DNA from: Brachionus plicatilis
Taxonomy: Eukaryota > Rotifera > Eurotatoria > Ploima > Brachionidae
DNA: 64,000 nucleotides
NCBI GenBank assembly: GCA_010279815.1
Contig: QEOQ01000214.1
Coordinates: 1,642,318-1,706,317, forward strand
Direction of reading: 5' to 3'
Made by a program: the position numbers and the translations under genes. Positions 36,430 to 47,599 of this stretch are shown here, one piece after another (position 1 is the first letter of the stretch; the number at the start of each line of letters is the position of its first letter). The notes beneath the pieces were generated by a model. The model had not been told where the DNA came from. It saw only the letters and a list, made by a program, of their open reading frames with translations, and made no database searches.

Positions 36430-37745
36430 TTAATTATTTATTTGTTTTCTGTACCGAGCTAGAGCTCCTTCAGAATAAGTTAAAAAAATAATAAAATAAA
36501 AATAAAATTAAAGTTAAAAAAGTGAGATAAAAAATAAAGAATCGAAATAAACAAAAAAAAAGGTAAAAAAAATGAAAGTTGAAAAGACATAAATAGGAAT
36601 AGATTGTTGCACATGTTTAAATAGTTCAAGTTTCAGGAAAAAAAGAAGAAATAGTAAGGTAGCAATTACACAATGGAGTTGGGTCTTCAATATGTCTTGA
36701 TTCGAAACCTTCTTTGTATTTCTTCACCAGTCTTACAACCAATGGAATAGAATGACTCAATCCTGTCCCAACATATCTCTCACTCAATTCAAAAAGCCGA
36801 TTCGAGACTGTTAGTAATTTTAGTTTATTAAAAGCCTCATGATGCACGATGTTGGAGGGAGTATCATATTTTAACTTAAGAATAGATCTGACTGCTGTAT
36901 TCTGAATTGCTTGCAGTTTTTTGATATTATTTTCTGAAAATGGATTTAAGCAAAGAAAAGAATAATCTAAAATTGATCCGACTAAGGATTTATAAAGATT
37001 TCCTAGTGTGTTTTGATTAAGACCTCATTTTTTGTTTGACAATATCTTAATAATATTTAGCCTATTATTGCAGCGTTCTTTAATTTCGTCTACCAGTATA
37101 TTAAAATTTAACTTAGAATCAAATTTAATACCAAGAAATTTGATTTCTTTTTGGCTCACTATTCTGTTTCCATAAATTTTTAAGTTTAGATTATCACTCT
37201 CTTTTTTGTACCTAGAAAAGAATACTGAACACGACTTTTCAACTGATATCTTCATTTTCCGTTTAATAAGCCATTGTTCTAGTTCGTTGAGGTATTTATT
37301 AATCTTATTTTCTAGGTTCCCGTTTTTGTTATAAATGGAGAATGTTACTAGATCATCTGCGAAAAGCAGAGAGTATTCATTATTTGTTTTGTTTCTTTTG
37401 GGAATGTCATTAATATATATACTTAATAAAAGAGAACTAATTACTGAGCCTTGAGGAACACCTGCAGTTATTTGATATTCTTCGCTCAGATGGTCATTCA
37501 CATTTACCTTAAATGTCCTAGAGTCTAAAAAGGATCTAATCCAGTTAGTCAAGTAATGAGGTGGATTTATTTTAACCAATTTAAAAAGTAAACCTTCATG
37601 CCAAACCCTATCAAAGGCTTTAGAAATGTCAAAAAAAGGCCGCAAACTCTTTTTTTTCTATTAAATGATTCCACAATTTTTTGAATTAAAAAGAAAAGAT
37701 TATCTGCTGTTCGCCGGTGTTTCCTAAATTTAATATCAACTAATT
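36430..37745 (-). pseudogene. Jockey-like LINE: reverse transcriptase to 3' tail, frameshifted
   Basis: Minus strand. Pieces in order: FRKHRRTADNLFFLIQKIV, a one-base frameshift near 37630, FFDISKAFDRVWHEGLLFKL, AGVPQGSVISSLLLSIYIND, LLFADDLVTFSIYNKNG, IYGNRIVSQKEIKFLGIKFD, then (37020-36850) LVGSILDYSFLCLNPFSENN and the C-terminal block with HHEAFNKLKLLTVSNRLFEL. The FADD catalytic motif is intact. The 3' UTR is T-rich and ends near 36430 with the complement of TTTTCTGTACCGAGCTAGAG. The endonuclease domain is missing (5' truncation). This is the best preserved retroelement here, but it cannot encode an intact protein. Confidence 0.85.
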
Positions 37746-38301
37746 ATTTATTAAAGAAAAAGATTATCTATAGTTAAATTGTAATTAATAATAATTAAAT
37801 AATTTTAGCTCTCACGCGTTTTCTTTTTGGTTTTTCTTCATTATTTCATCATCTTTTAATACAATTAACACATCAATTATTTAATAATCTTATGATTCAT
37901 TTAAACAAAGACCATGAACAAATAAACTTCAATCTTGAACAACACATCAGGTCAATATCTTCTAATTCCCAACAAAGATTTTTAACCCTTTTTGACCTCT
38001 TCCAGAAAGCAAAAGGAGAAATTCAACGCATAAAACATCAACCTCAATCCTTTTCTTATAAAATTATTCAAAGAACCAAAAAAAAAAACAAAAACATTGT
38101 ATTATGCTTTTTATTTTATTTTTCCACAACTTAATTAACAGAACTGTATTAATCTTGTGACACAAATCTAGTTTTTTTTTAACTAAACAAATCTATCTCT
38201 TCTCATTGGGCTGAAAGTAAGGACTAAGCTCCGTTCCAAACTGCCTGGGTTTCTCCCAAACTATATTTTTAATAAATAATATTATGATTCATCTGAATGT
38301 A

Positions 38302-38421
38302 CCAGAGTTGTTTAAAAGTCTTGACGGTCAAGACTATTTTTTTTTTCAAAGTCAAAGTCATGACTTTAAAAAAATTTTTAAAAGACTTAGAATTTTTTTT
38401 GAGACTTTTAAACAACTCTGG
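38302..38421. mobile_element. Small MITE with perfect 20-bp terminal repeats
   Basis: CCAGAGTTGTTTAAAAGTCT at 38302-38321 and its exact complement at 38402-38421. The interior is AT-rich with GTCTTGAC/GTCATGAC. Related ends occur at 32330-32580. Confidence 0.75.
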
Positions 38422-38439
38422 AAAGTACCTTTTAAACTA

Positions 38440-38440
<1 letters not shown>

Positions 38441-38511
<71 letters not shown>
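38441..38511. repeat. (AAT)n microsatellite, about 71 bp
   Basis: Uninterrupted AAT/ATA trinucleotides directly after the small MITE. It reads as poly-Asn in one frame, which is not evidence of coding. Confidence 0.97.
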
Positions 38512-38512
<1 letters not shown>

Positions 38513-38584
38513 TAACTCTTAATTAAGATGATAAAATTTTTTTAGCTATTTTGATAATAGCTATTATAATCATAACCATTTTGA

Positions 38585-38851
38585 GATAGAGCCACCCCAG
38601 TCGACTGATTGTTTGATTACTTCTACTAAAAGCGTTTCAAATTCTTTATGGTGCTATGGGGTGGCACCTTTACCATTAGCAGGTCTTTTATACTTTTCAT
38701 TGATTCGAACGTTAAATGTTGAATATAGAATGTTAAAGCCCACAGAAGCTTGATGCTTGTTTAATTTTTTAGCTTCAATATCGGCAATAGCTATTGGCAA
38801 AGTTTCTTCGCCATAAGCTTTTTGGGTTTTTATGAAGTTACTTCTGGACAT
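38585..38851 (-). pseudogene. psq-type helix-turn-helix remnant of a pogo/CENP-B-like transposase
   Basis: The minus strand from an ATG at 38851 reads MSRSNFIKTQKAYGEETLPI, AIADIEAKKLNKHQASVGFN, ILYSTFNVRI and PANGKGATP, then TAG, then in frame HHKEFETLLVEVIKQSVDWG. The order 'basic start, AI..I..., A...F.(I/V).(R/Y)ST...R, G+G(R)P, L..E.E..LV..I' is that of psq/CENP-B N-terminal DNA-binding domains in pogo-like transposases. One stop interrupts it. Another open stretch upstream (about 39155-38970, ending NTIIKRKKWD) may belong to the same or an older host. Confidence 0.55.
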
Positions 38852-39436
38852 TTTAAAAAAATTTTTTTTAATATCAGTCAAATAGAAAATTGGCCCTATT
38901 TTATGTAATTCCAACGCAAATCAAATTAAATATTTAACTGAGATCTATTGCTTACTTTTATCAATCCCATTTTTTTCTTTTAATAATTGTATTTTGAAAT
39001 AACAGAAAATCGGTTAAGTTTTTGAAATTTTCAATAAGAAATTTGTAATCAGCATCAAAAACAGTTGTAGTAAAAATAGTAATATTGTTCAAGTTTTTAC
39101 CAATTATCAACAAGTTCCATGCATTTTCTTTCAAGTACCTAAGATCAGTCGTTTAAATGAAATAAAAAAAAATATGTTATTTTATATTGTTTATTAACAA
39201 AGACGTTCTTTATTTGCTTTTTTTTATTTAAGAGAAAATTTTTTTTGCAAAGAAGAATTCACAGTTTTACCCCTTTAGCGGTTCAATCCTACTTTAAATA
39301 ATTAATTTCTAAGTTTTTAACATACCTTATAAAACAATTGAAATAAACAGTGTGTCGAGAATTAAGCTTTTGTGGCTGTGAATATTGGAGGAAATATTTC
39401 TTCTGTAAAGATATTATCGGTGTTACTTAAGAATTA

Positions 39437-39771
39437 GGTTTTGTGAAATTCAGTACAAAATGATAAAAAGAACAGAAAAAAATGTATAAAAATTGAATAA
39501 CTTTTTTTCACATGAAACAAAAATGTTTAAACTTAATTCTGTAAATGAAACTTAGTGCAACATTCAAAGTTGCATCAAATATCAAGGTCTGCTAAATTTG
39601 CAGAGTTTAGCACAAATTAAAGTTCAGTGTAATCGAGCGTTGGGCATTTTGCAGAGATTTTGCACATCATTAGCAGACTTTTACAGTTGATGTAACTTTG
39701 AATGTTGCACCATTCTGCATTCACAGAATTAATTTAATTTTTTTAAACTTGGCTCTGAACTTCACAAAACC
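39437..39771. mobile_element. MULE-like MITE, copy 2, with perfect 9-bp target duplication
   Basis: TAAGAATTA at 39428-39436 and 39772-39780 flanks ends GGTTTTGTGAAATTCAG and the complement of CTGAACTTCACAAAACC. The interior matches 18436-18775 closely and additionally holds a small hairpin (GCAACATTCAAAGTT / AACTTTGAATGTTGC). It is non-coding. Confidence 0.87.
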
Positions 39772-39780
39772 TAAGAATTA

Positions 39781-42700
39781 TTGCTTACAGTTTTTCCAGC
39801 AGTCGATTTGAAAAACGAAATACAAAAAGAGGTCGAAGTAAAAATGTCAAAAAATTTTTTTTTTCAAGCACTTTGTGTATTTTTTATAATGTGTAATTTG
39901 AAAATTAATTTTGGTTTTATTTATTCAAAAATTAGATACGAAAAAAATATCATAGCTTCTACATAAATTATATGCCTTGAAAACTTTTGAAAAATAAATT
40001 TTTTCTAATTGAGTTGGCACATACCTAAACAAGAATAAATATTTAAATAATTTTTTATAATGATAAGCATTGTCTCTGGCATTTAAAAAACATAAATTTA
40101 CGATGATATTGTTATAAAGATAAGCGAGCAATAATTTTACTCATCATAAAAAATAATGAATAAAAAAAATTTTTATGATCAATTTTTAAGGCTCATGGTT
40201 CTAAGCAGAGTTATTCGCCTATTTTTCTTTTTTGATTCTAACTGGAAAGTTTGAGAATTTTGCACAAAAAAAAAAAGTGTTAGTGATTCACTCAAAATAA
40301 TGAGTAACTACAGAAAAAAATACTAAAATATCATGCTGATACTTAGGCAAAAATATTCATAAACCAAATAGAACATTTTTATTTTATTTCGATCTAAATT
40401 AATTTATATTTTAAATTTATTTAAATAAATTGATTAAATTAAGTCATTTTAATATTAAAAATTTGTATGTAAATTTTAAGATAATAAATTAAAATTTTTT
40501 TAATCTTTTTTACTATAATGAAAATGTCAAAACTTATTAAATTAAAAATTTTATTTTTTACATTTATTTTTTGAATTCAAGTGATTAAATTAAACTATCA
40601 AGAGAAGCGAGTTTATTTTTGTTGTTTAACTTTTTTTAAAATCAGTCCATTACCGTTGCACTAGAGTGTATTTAAGCATGCAATCGAATACACTTCGTCA
40701 CTTTGATTTAACATAAATTTAAGCTAAAAAAGTTTGAAAATAAAAAATTTAAAATAACGATGAGACAATTTTTGAATTCCAAAAGAACTAAAGTCTATCA
40801 AAAAGCAAGTCTTATTTAAAAAATTAAAAAAACTCTTTTTTTAGTTTTTAATTTTCTGTAAAATCAAATTTAATAAAAAATGGTAAGATTGGGTAAAATT
40901 AACAGAGATAAAAAATAAAAAATTTAATAAAATCTATATTTTTTTTATTTAGATTTTATATTTTTCCACCCCAAATTTTATTGTTTTCGGTTCTTTTAAA
41001 TTTTTCTACAAGTTGGAATAATAAAGTAAAATTATGGATTATCAAAATTTGTGTTAATATTTTATTTTCTTAATAAAGTTTTTTCATGTAAGCATGAGTT
41101 AAATCAATCTGGCGCAACAGAACTGTTTATCAAAATGATTCTCTTTGAAAAATGTTTGAATATTTTAATGTAAAAGAGTTATAAAATGAAAAAAGCAGCA
41201 TTTTTACATAAAAAATTATATTTTTCACTAACTATTCTTAATTCTATTTTAGTCTTTTGTATTCAATTTTCTTTAAGAACTTTTATTTTAGATAAAATTT
41301 TTATTTTATAATCTTTTGGAAATGTCTTTAAAAAAACGCTATTGAAATTAAAAACTAATTACAAGCAGCACTACAACTAAATTTTAATGGCTTATTAACG
41401 ATTCCTGCAGAGCCTACAGATGTTTATTAATTAATTTTCATTTATCAGAAAGAAGGAAAATACCTAAATAATCTATGATTAAAGAGATACTTTAGATTAA
41501 AGTTATTTCTGATAAATTAGGTTTTTTAAAATTAATTATTTTATTTTTGGGAATAAAATCATAAATCCTGATATAAGAAAGGTTTGAATTTTTTTGACCT
41601 ATTATAGGAACGAAATGAAAAAAATGAGCTCAATATTGATTAAAAATTTGAGATAATAATTTCAAGTGCACTTGTTTTGATTAAAATTTTTTCGGGATTC
41701 AATTAATTAAAGATTTGGAATAATTAAATCTAGATTTTTATTTTCAAAAATGTTTATGATATACATTATATTTTAAAATAAAAGCAATTTTTTTTAGAAA
41801 TTAACATCAAATTGAAAATCAGAAAATTTTACACTCAGTTAAACCAGATAGACGCTTAAAATAAACACAAAAAACAAAATGTCATGGAAAAATGTAGTTT
41901 ATTGAGTAAAATTATTTATTATTTAAAATATTAGTTTTTAAAACGTTATTTTTTTTTCTTAATTCTTAATTTAAAAAAAAGTAAATTTACTACTCTGAAA
42001 CTTGACATTTAATTTTCAATGTAAATTGTTTCTTTTATTTTCTAAAATCAAATTAGAAAAAATTTTAAATACAAAAATTTAACACTTAATGAAATTTTAT
42101 ATTGAAACCTAGTACAAATAATTAAATTTTTTAATAAAATTTAATTTTTAATTTCTGATAATAAAATTCTTGAAAAATTGAAAATTGTTGATCGATGAAA
42201 TTATCAGGTCATTTTTTATGGTTCAATTTATATTTAAGAATTTAACTAAATATTTTTTGAGCAATTATTGACCAATTTATTTGAGTGAACTTGGCTGATT
42301 TTGATCGATTTTTTTTCATAGCAAAAATATGATAAGATTCCATTGTGAGTCAAAATTTAAAAAAAAACAATCTAATATGACAGATTATCAATTTTAAGCA
42401 ATCAAAATTATCAGTTAAAAACAAATAGATTAAAAATACAGAGAGAATTTAAATCAATTCAATAAAATTTTTTCTATTTTAATAGAAATTTTATTTTAAA
42501 AGTTTTTTTTATCTTTTTTCTTTTTAAGACTCTGATAAAAGCAGAAAAAGTTACGAATTAAATTCTAAGAGCGAACAAATAAAAGCATGTCAAATTAATT
42601 TTTGTTTAATTCTACTGTATCATTGTTTTGTCAAAATATACACAGATAATCATGCGCTTTTGACAGATATTGGGGAATAAAAATCTAACCATTTTTATGC

Positions 42701-42816
42701 TAAAATCTAGAGCTGTTTTGTATCAACAGGAAATTAGTTTAATTAATTTTTTTGGTTATATGAAGACTTGGTTTTTATTTATTTAAAATAATTATCTTTT
42801 AGAAAATGAAAAAAAA
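39781..42816. other. AT-rich intergenic upstream of the receptor gene
   Basis: Three kilobases without supported genes. A loosely repeated piece (TCAAGTGATTAAATTAAACT...GTTTATTTT near 40575) resembles 43615-43680 in the receptor intron. No other structure was noted. Confidence 0.4.
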
Positions 42817-45800
42817 ATGACTTACAAAACAAGCTCAAATTGCATCACAGTAGGCCTTTTCGAGCTTCACACTCAATCGATCATAAACTTTACCCAATTT
42901 GATTATATCAAAGACAAGCAATCTTTACCATTTTACGAAGTTTTTTTGAAGATGGCTCTATGTTTGGTCAGTCTTATTGCTGCACTGTTTGGCAATTTGA
43001 CGGTCATGTACAGAATAATAATCAAATCCAGAAAAACAAACTCTTTTAAGATGACAAATGGAGACAAAAGGCTATCGCTAAAATGTGAAAGTCGATTTGC
43101 GCCCTTAGAGATGGAAAATTTGGTTTTTATGAGCAGAAATGCTGGACAGATTCAGTACAAAGATCGAAAGTCATTCTTAGCAGAAATTGATCAAGAAAAT
43201 GTTCGAGTAAATACCTACTCAAACCTTACATATAGATCTTATAAAAGCAAATCAGTCAATTTTTTTATTTTAAATCTTTGTTTTTGTGATTTAATGATTG
43301 TAATGTGGTGTTCATGGGTACATATGATTAATAGCATTAGTCAAAATTGGATATTTGGAGCTTTTTTTTGTAAGCTCAACACTTTTGTACAAGGTAAGTA
43401 ATTTAAATCATACAAAAAAATAAAATTCAATGTTATTCAAAAGATAAAATTTTTAATTTTAAATACAATTTAAATTATTAAGTATTTTTTCTACTTTAGA
43501 ATTAAAATTGAGCTGCACTCATAGATTATTATCAGTCAAAATTTTTCAAAATAGTTTCTAAAATTGATTTTCAAGATAAATTTAAATTTTTCTTTTTTTC
43601 ACTTATTTTATGAATGCAAATCATTCAATTAAACTATCTAGAGTAATTAGTTTATTTTATTAATTTAACTTATTATTATTTGAATGTAAATTGTAAACTC
43701 CTAATTATTATTAGATTTTATACTTAATGGTTAATGAAGTATGAAAATAATTAAACATGCTTTTGAATACTCATTTATTGGGAAAAATTTAAAATTATTA
43801 AAAAGAATTATAGATATCTAGTGACTAATATAAATGATTCCTAAGAAAAAAACAATCACCTTTCTGTCAAGTACAGACTCATTATTTTTACTGGTGATGA
43901 CAATCGACTCCAATTGATTGATAAAATTCATAAATTGGCCAAATTTTTTTAATCGATTTTATAATATAATAATTTTTTTCAGCCTATTCTTTATTTGTGA
44001 ATAAAAATTTAAGGCAAGCAAAAATTTTTTAAATCAAAATTAGATGAATAATTTTATACATGGGAATTAAAAAAAGAAAACAGAATTTTTAGAATTCACA
44101 TTTATTTATTTGTTTATCTGTACCGAGCTAATGCTCCTTCAGAATAAAAATATAATAAAAAAACTTAAAAAAAAAAGTTTAATAAAATAATATAAAATAA
44201 AAAAAAAACTAATAAAATTAAAAAAAAGATAAGTAATTCTAAGTATTATTTATTAAAAAAAATTAATAAAAACTATATGTTGGGAATCGACTCCAATCGA
44301 TTGATAGCCGATTATTGAAAATCGATTGCCAGCACTAATTTTTACTAGCTTTCTTGGTTTAATTCTAGAAAAAATAAAAAAATTCAATGCCTTCTGAATT
44401 TTAGAGTGACTTATGAGTTACCGGACAAGTCAATTCACACAAAGGGTAAAGATGCATTCATCGTAGAATTTTGTTTTTGTTAGATTATCGAAAATGATAA
44501 ATGATTGAGAAAAAGAGATGTTTTTGGATGCCAACTTTTTTTCTTTTGCACCCAGATCAAACTAACTTGAATCTGTACAAAAGGTTCTATGTATAGGAAT
44601 TTATTTTAGGTGGCATATAATTAATCAGTATTATTATTATGAAATAAATTTATTGACAATATGTCATTTAGAATAAAAAAACAAAAAAAATGAAAAATGC
44701 TACATAAAATTAATTTCAAAGTTCAAATTTCTGTAAATTGTTACTGCTAGCACTTTAAATATACCACTCAAAATAACCTCATTTTTTGGAATTATTTGCA
44801 CCATAAAAAAAGTATTCCAAAGGTTAATTTTTATATTTTAGACTTCTTAAATTTTATGAATATTTTTTGCATTTGGTACAAGAATTTATCTGTTCAATAA
44901 TTTAAAATTTATTTATTGATAGCTTTATTAATATTGAAAAAAATTAAATATTTAATTTTTTTATTAGCAATTAATTTAATAATATTCTAAGTTAGAATAT
45001 TATTAAATTAATTGTTGAATTAACAAAAAAAAACACTTTAAAATTTATTTAATTAAAAAAAATTCACGTTTTTTAATTGGGCAAAACACATCAAAAGTTT
45101 TTTATTTTTAAGAAAACAAAAAGCGTATTGAACTGTGCTAATGGTGTTTTTAAATAATTTGTTAGAGGATGTGCTGAGACTTTTTTAGAGATTGATATGA
45201 AGATTCTTTATTTTTCCATTAGTTTAACTTTTGATAAAAAGTTCCAAAAATAAATAATTAATTTTTTTAGAATTCTTTAAACTAACTTATTTATTTAATA
45301 TTCGGGTTATTGATTTAAATTGACTTTTTTAAGTGATTTGTTTGATAGCTGCAATATCAACTTTGTCACTTATATCTTTGGAACGATTCAAAGGCATAGT
45401 ATGCACAATGGGAAAAAAAATTGACCATAAGAAGTCAATTCAAGCAATTGTACTCATTTGGCTATTTTCCGGCTTGGCAGCATTTCCAATTTTAATCTAT
45501 AGGAAACAGTATAAACGTATATGGAAGAACCATGTTGAAATATGGTAAGATAAATTTTTAAATGAAAAAGTAATATTTAAAACTTTTTAAAAATTTTCAG
45601 GTGTTCTGACGCTTGGCCTATCTCTTACAAATTTGAGTCTAATTCTCAATGTATAGCTAAAGTAAACGAGCCTTTTCGACGTGTTTACTACACATTTATC
45701 AGTTTTGTCCTATTTTTTATTCCAATTTTAATAATGCTATTCTCTTATTGTTTAATAATGAGAAAACTGAAAAAGACTAAAATTTTGAGGTTTTTCCGTG

Positions 45801-46250
45801 AAAACTCGTCTGAAAAAAACATTCTTATCAGACGTCGTCAAAAAGTTAATATATTATTAATAGGCCTAATTGTTTCCTTTATGATCTGCTGGTCTCCAGT
45901 CCAAGTGCTCATACTTTTTGAAGCCTATAAACAATTTGACGGCCAAGAAGTAACTTTTGAGCCAAGCCGATTGCTTATTGATTAAAAAATTATTTTTAGA
46001 TGCCATCATGGTTCAACTGGGTATATTTTTTGGTGTATCTATTAGCTTATACTAACAGTGCAATAAATCCTGTAATTTACACTGGTCTCAATAAATTTTA
46101 TAGAAAGGGTATTATTTTATATTTTATTTTAGAGCTTTTGACTAATATTTTCGTCAAAAAGAATTTAGAAGAATAATTAATAATTTTTCAGCAAGAAGAA
46201 GAAATATGCTACATATTGCCAATGGTACTCATGACAATCGATACGAATAG
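42817..46250 (+). CDS. Class A neuropeptide receptor (NPFF/SIFamide-like) with long first intracellular loop
   Basis: Five exons in phase: 42817-43393, 45334-45544, 45601-45949, 46000-46108, 46192-46250; 434 residues. Seven membrane segments are visible: TM1 with GN (about residues 43-68), TM2 NLCFCD, TM3 from FFCKLNTFVQ to SLISLERFKGIV (ERF in place of DRY), TM4 QAIVLIWLFSGLAAFPIL, extracellular loop WCSDAWP, TM5 FISFVLFFIPILIMLFSYCL, TM6 SFMICWSPVQ, TM7 NSAINPVIYTGLN (NPxxY). The ERFKGIV and WCSDAWP segments recall NPFF/SIFamide-type peptide receptors; the exact ligand is unknown. Oddity: about 78 residues lie between TM1 and TM2, where about 6-10 are normal. Intron 1 (1940 bp) contains repeat insertions; the other introns are 50-83 bp. 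No frame damage was seen. Confidence 0.85.
43888..44337. repeat. Nested repeats in receptor intron 1
   Basis: AATCGACTCCAAT(T/C)GATTGATA occurs at about 43905 and 44285. The second copy ends at AAAATCGATTGCCAGCACTA, which reads like an hAT-type end (TAGTGCTGGCAATCGA) on the complement. Between them (44098-44160) sits a copy of the LINE tail TTTGTTTATCTGTACCGAGC + GCTCCTTCAGAATAA. This is an older element apparently interrupted by a later LINE tail. Confidence 0.45.
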
Positions 46251-46970
46251 CTCTTAGTCGTTTTTTATTTTCGTGAAAAAAATCTTTTTTTCCTTTTTAA
46301 GATTTTTAATTTTTTTTTATTAAATAAAATTAAAAAAATTATTTTTTTCAAAGTACAATAGACAATCAGCTCTTAAAATGCATGTTCAAGTCCCCCTATC
46401 TAAAAATTAAAAGGGACTGAACCAAATAGATTTTAAGTTTTTTTTTTATAACTCATCAATTAAATATTTTTTGTAAATTCCATCAAATAAAATGTAATTT
46501 TCTTAATTTTTTTCCTCTTTGATGAAGATTAAATAATAAAATTAAAAAAAAATCTTTATTGTGATATAAAATTGTCTTAATTATTAGTTTTAAACTTAAA
46601 TATTTTTTTAAATGATTTTTGGTCTGATTAAGTATTTTTAAACATTTAAAAAAAAAAATAATGAAAAGACGTCAATGCTTAAATTTCTATGTTTTGAGCT
46701 TTAAATCTTTAAAAATTAAATTTATGCGTTATAATTTTATTTTTTATTAAGCATTTTTTTTCTTTTCATTTTAATAAACAATTTAAAATTGATAGATTTT
46801 TTTTAATTTTTAGGACATTTGGGATCTTAAAATCGAACTTAGAAATAAAATATTTTTAAAAAAATTTTTAAAAATTCTTAATCCAAAAATCCATTAGAAT
46901 ATCCAAAGAATTTTCATCTTCTTTTGGCAACAGGGATTGAAAATTTTATTTTAATAAATTAAACATTTTC
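46251..46970. other. AT-rich downstream region of receptor gene
   Basis: AATAAA-type signals occur about 70 bp after the stop. Nothing else was recognised before the LINE tail at 46975. Confidence 0.4.
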
Positions 46971-46974
46971 ATTA

Positions 46975-47008
<34 letters not shown>

Positions 47009-47580
47009 TGAACTGCAGTATAGATATTTCTATCTATACCAACGCACTGAGGCGTTTAGCCTTATCTAGTGTAAGGCTTTGGCAGTCTTTGCTTCTCACT
47101 AATCCAAACACTTCTTTGTCAATGATTGCTTTGAAACTGTTGATTGTTTTCGCATTAATCGCATTTTTTGTCAAACTGTTCCAATCCTTTGCCAAACGGT
47201 TTGTTAAAAAATTATATCTTGATGAACCTCTGCGATTTATTTCACGGACAAGTCGTTTGTCATGTGGTCTTCTTAGGTTTATAGTGCTGTTTTTAGTGTA
47301 GTTGATACCATTCATTAGAGATACTTTTTCTAGACCATTAACTATTTTATACATTTGAATTAAATCACCTCTCAGGCGACGATTTTCAAGGCTCATGAGA
47401 TTTAAGTCTTTCAACCTCTCTTCATACGGTTTTACTCTGGTAAAATCTACAAGCTTTGTTGCTCTTCTTTGAACTCTTTCTATGATCTTAACATCTGTTT
47501 TTAAATATGGGCGCCACATACTCACTGCATACTCTAAGTGTGGTCTAACAAGTGAAGTATAAAGGAGTCTCAGTGATTCT
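46975..47580 (-). pseudogene. 3' end of a CR1/L2-like LINE with (CTA)n tail
   Basis: On the minus strand: LRLLYTSLVRPHLEYAVSMW, ERVQRRATKLVDFTRVKPYE, RRLRGDLIQMYKIVNGLEKV, NFLTNRLAKDWNSLTKNAIN, AKTINSFKAIID, then a stop at 47034. The frame is open through 163 codons, so this copy is younger than the one at 2112. It ends with CTGCAGTTCAA and a (CTA)n tail (TAG on plus, 46975-47008). It is 5'-truncated, lacking the catalytic core. Confidence 0.87.
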
Positions 47581-47599
47581 CACTATTTAAGAGATATTT

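Noticed and set aside
38284..38526. Open frame with a long poly-Asn run
   Set aside because: It is an (AAT)n microsatellite joined to the small MITE; there is no independent coding evidence.
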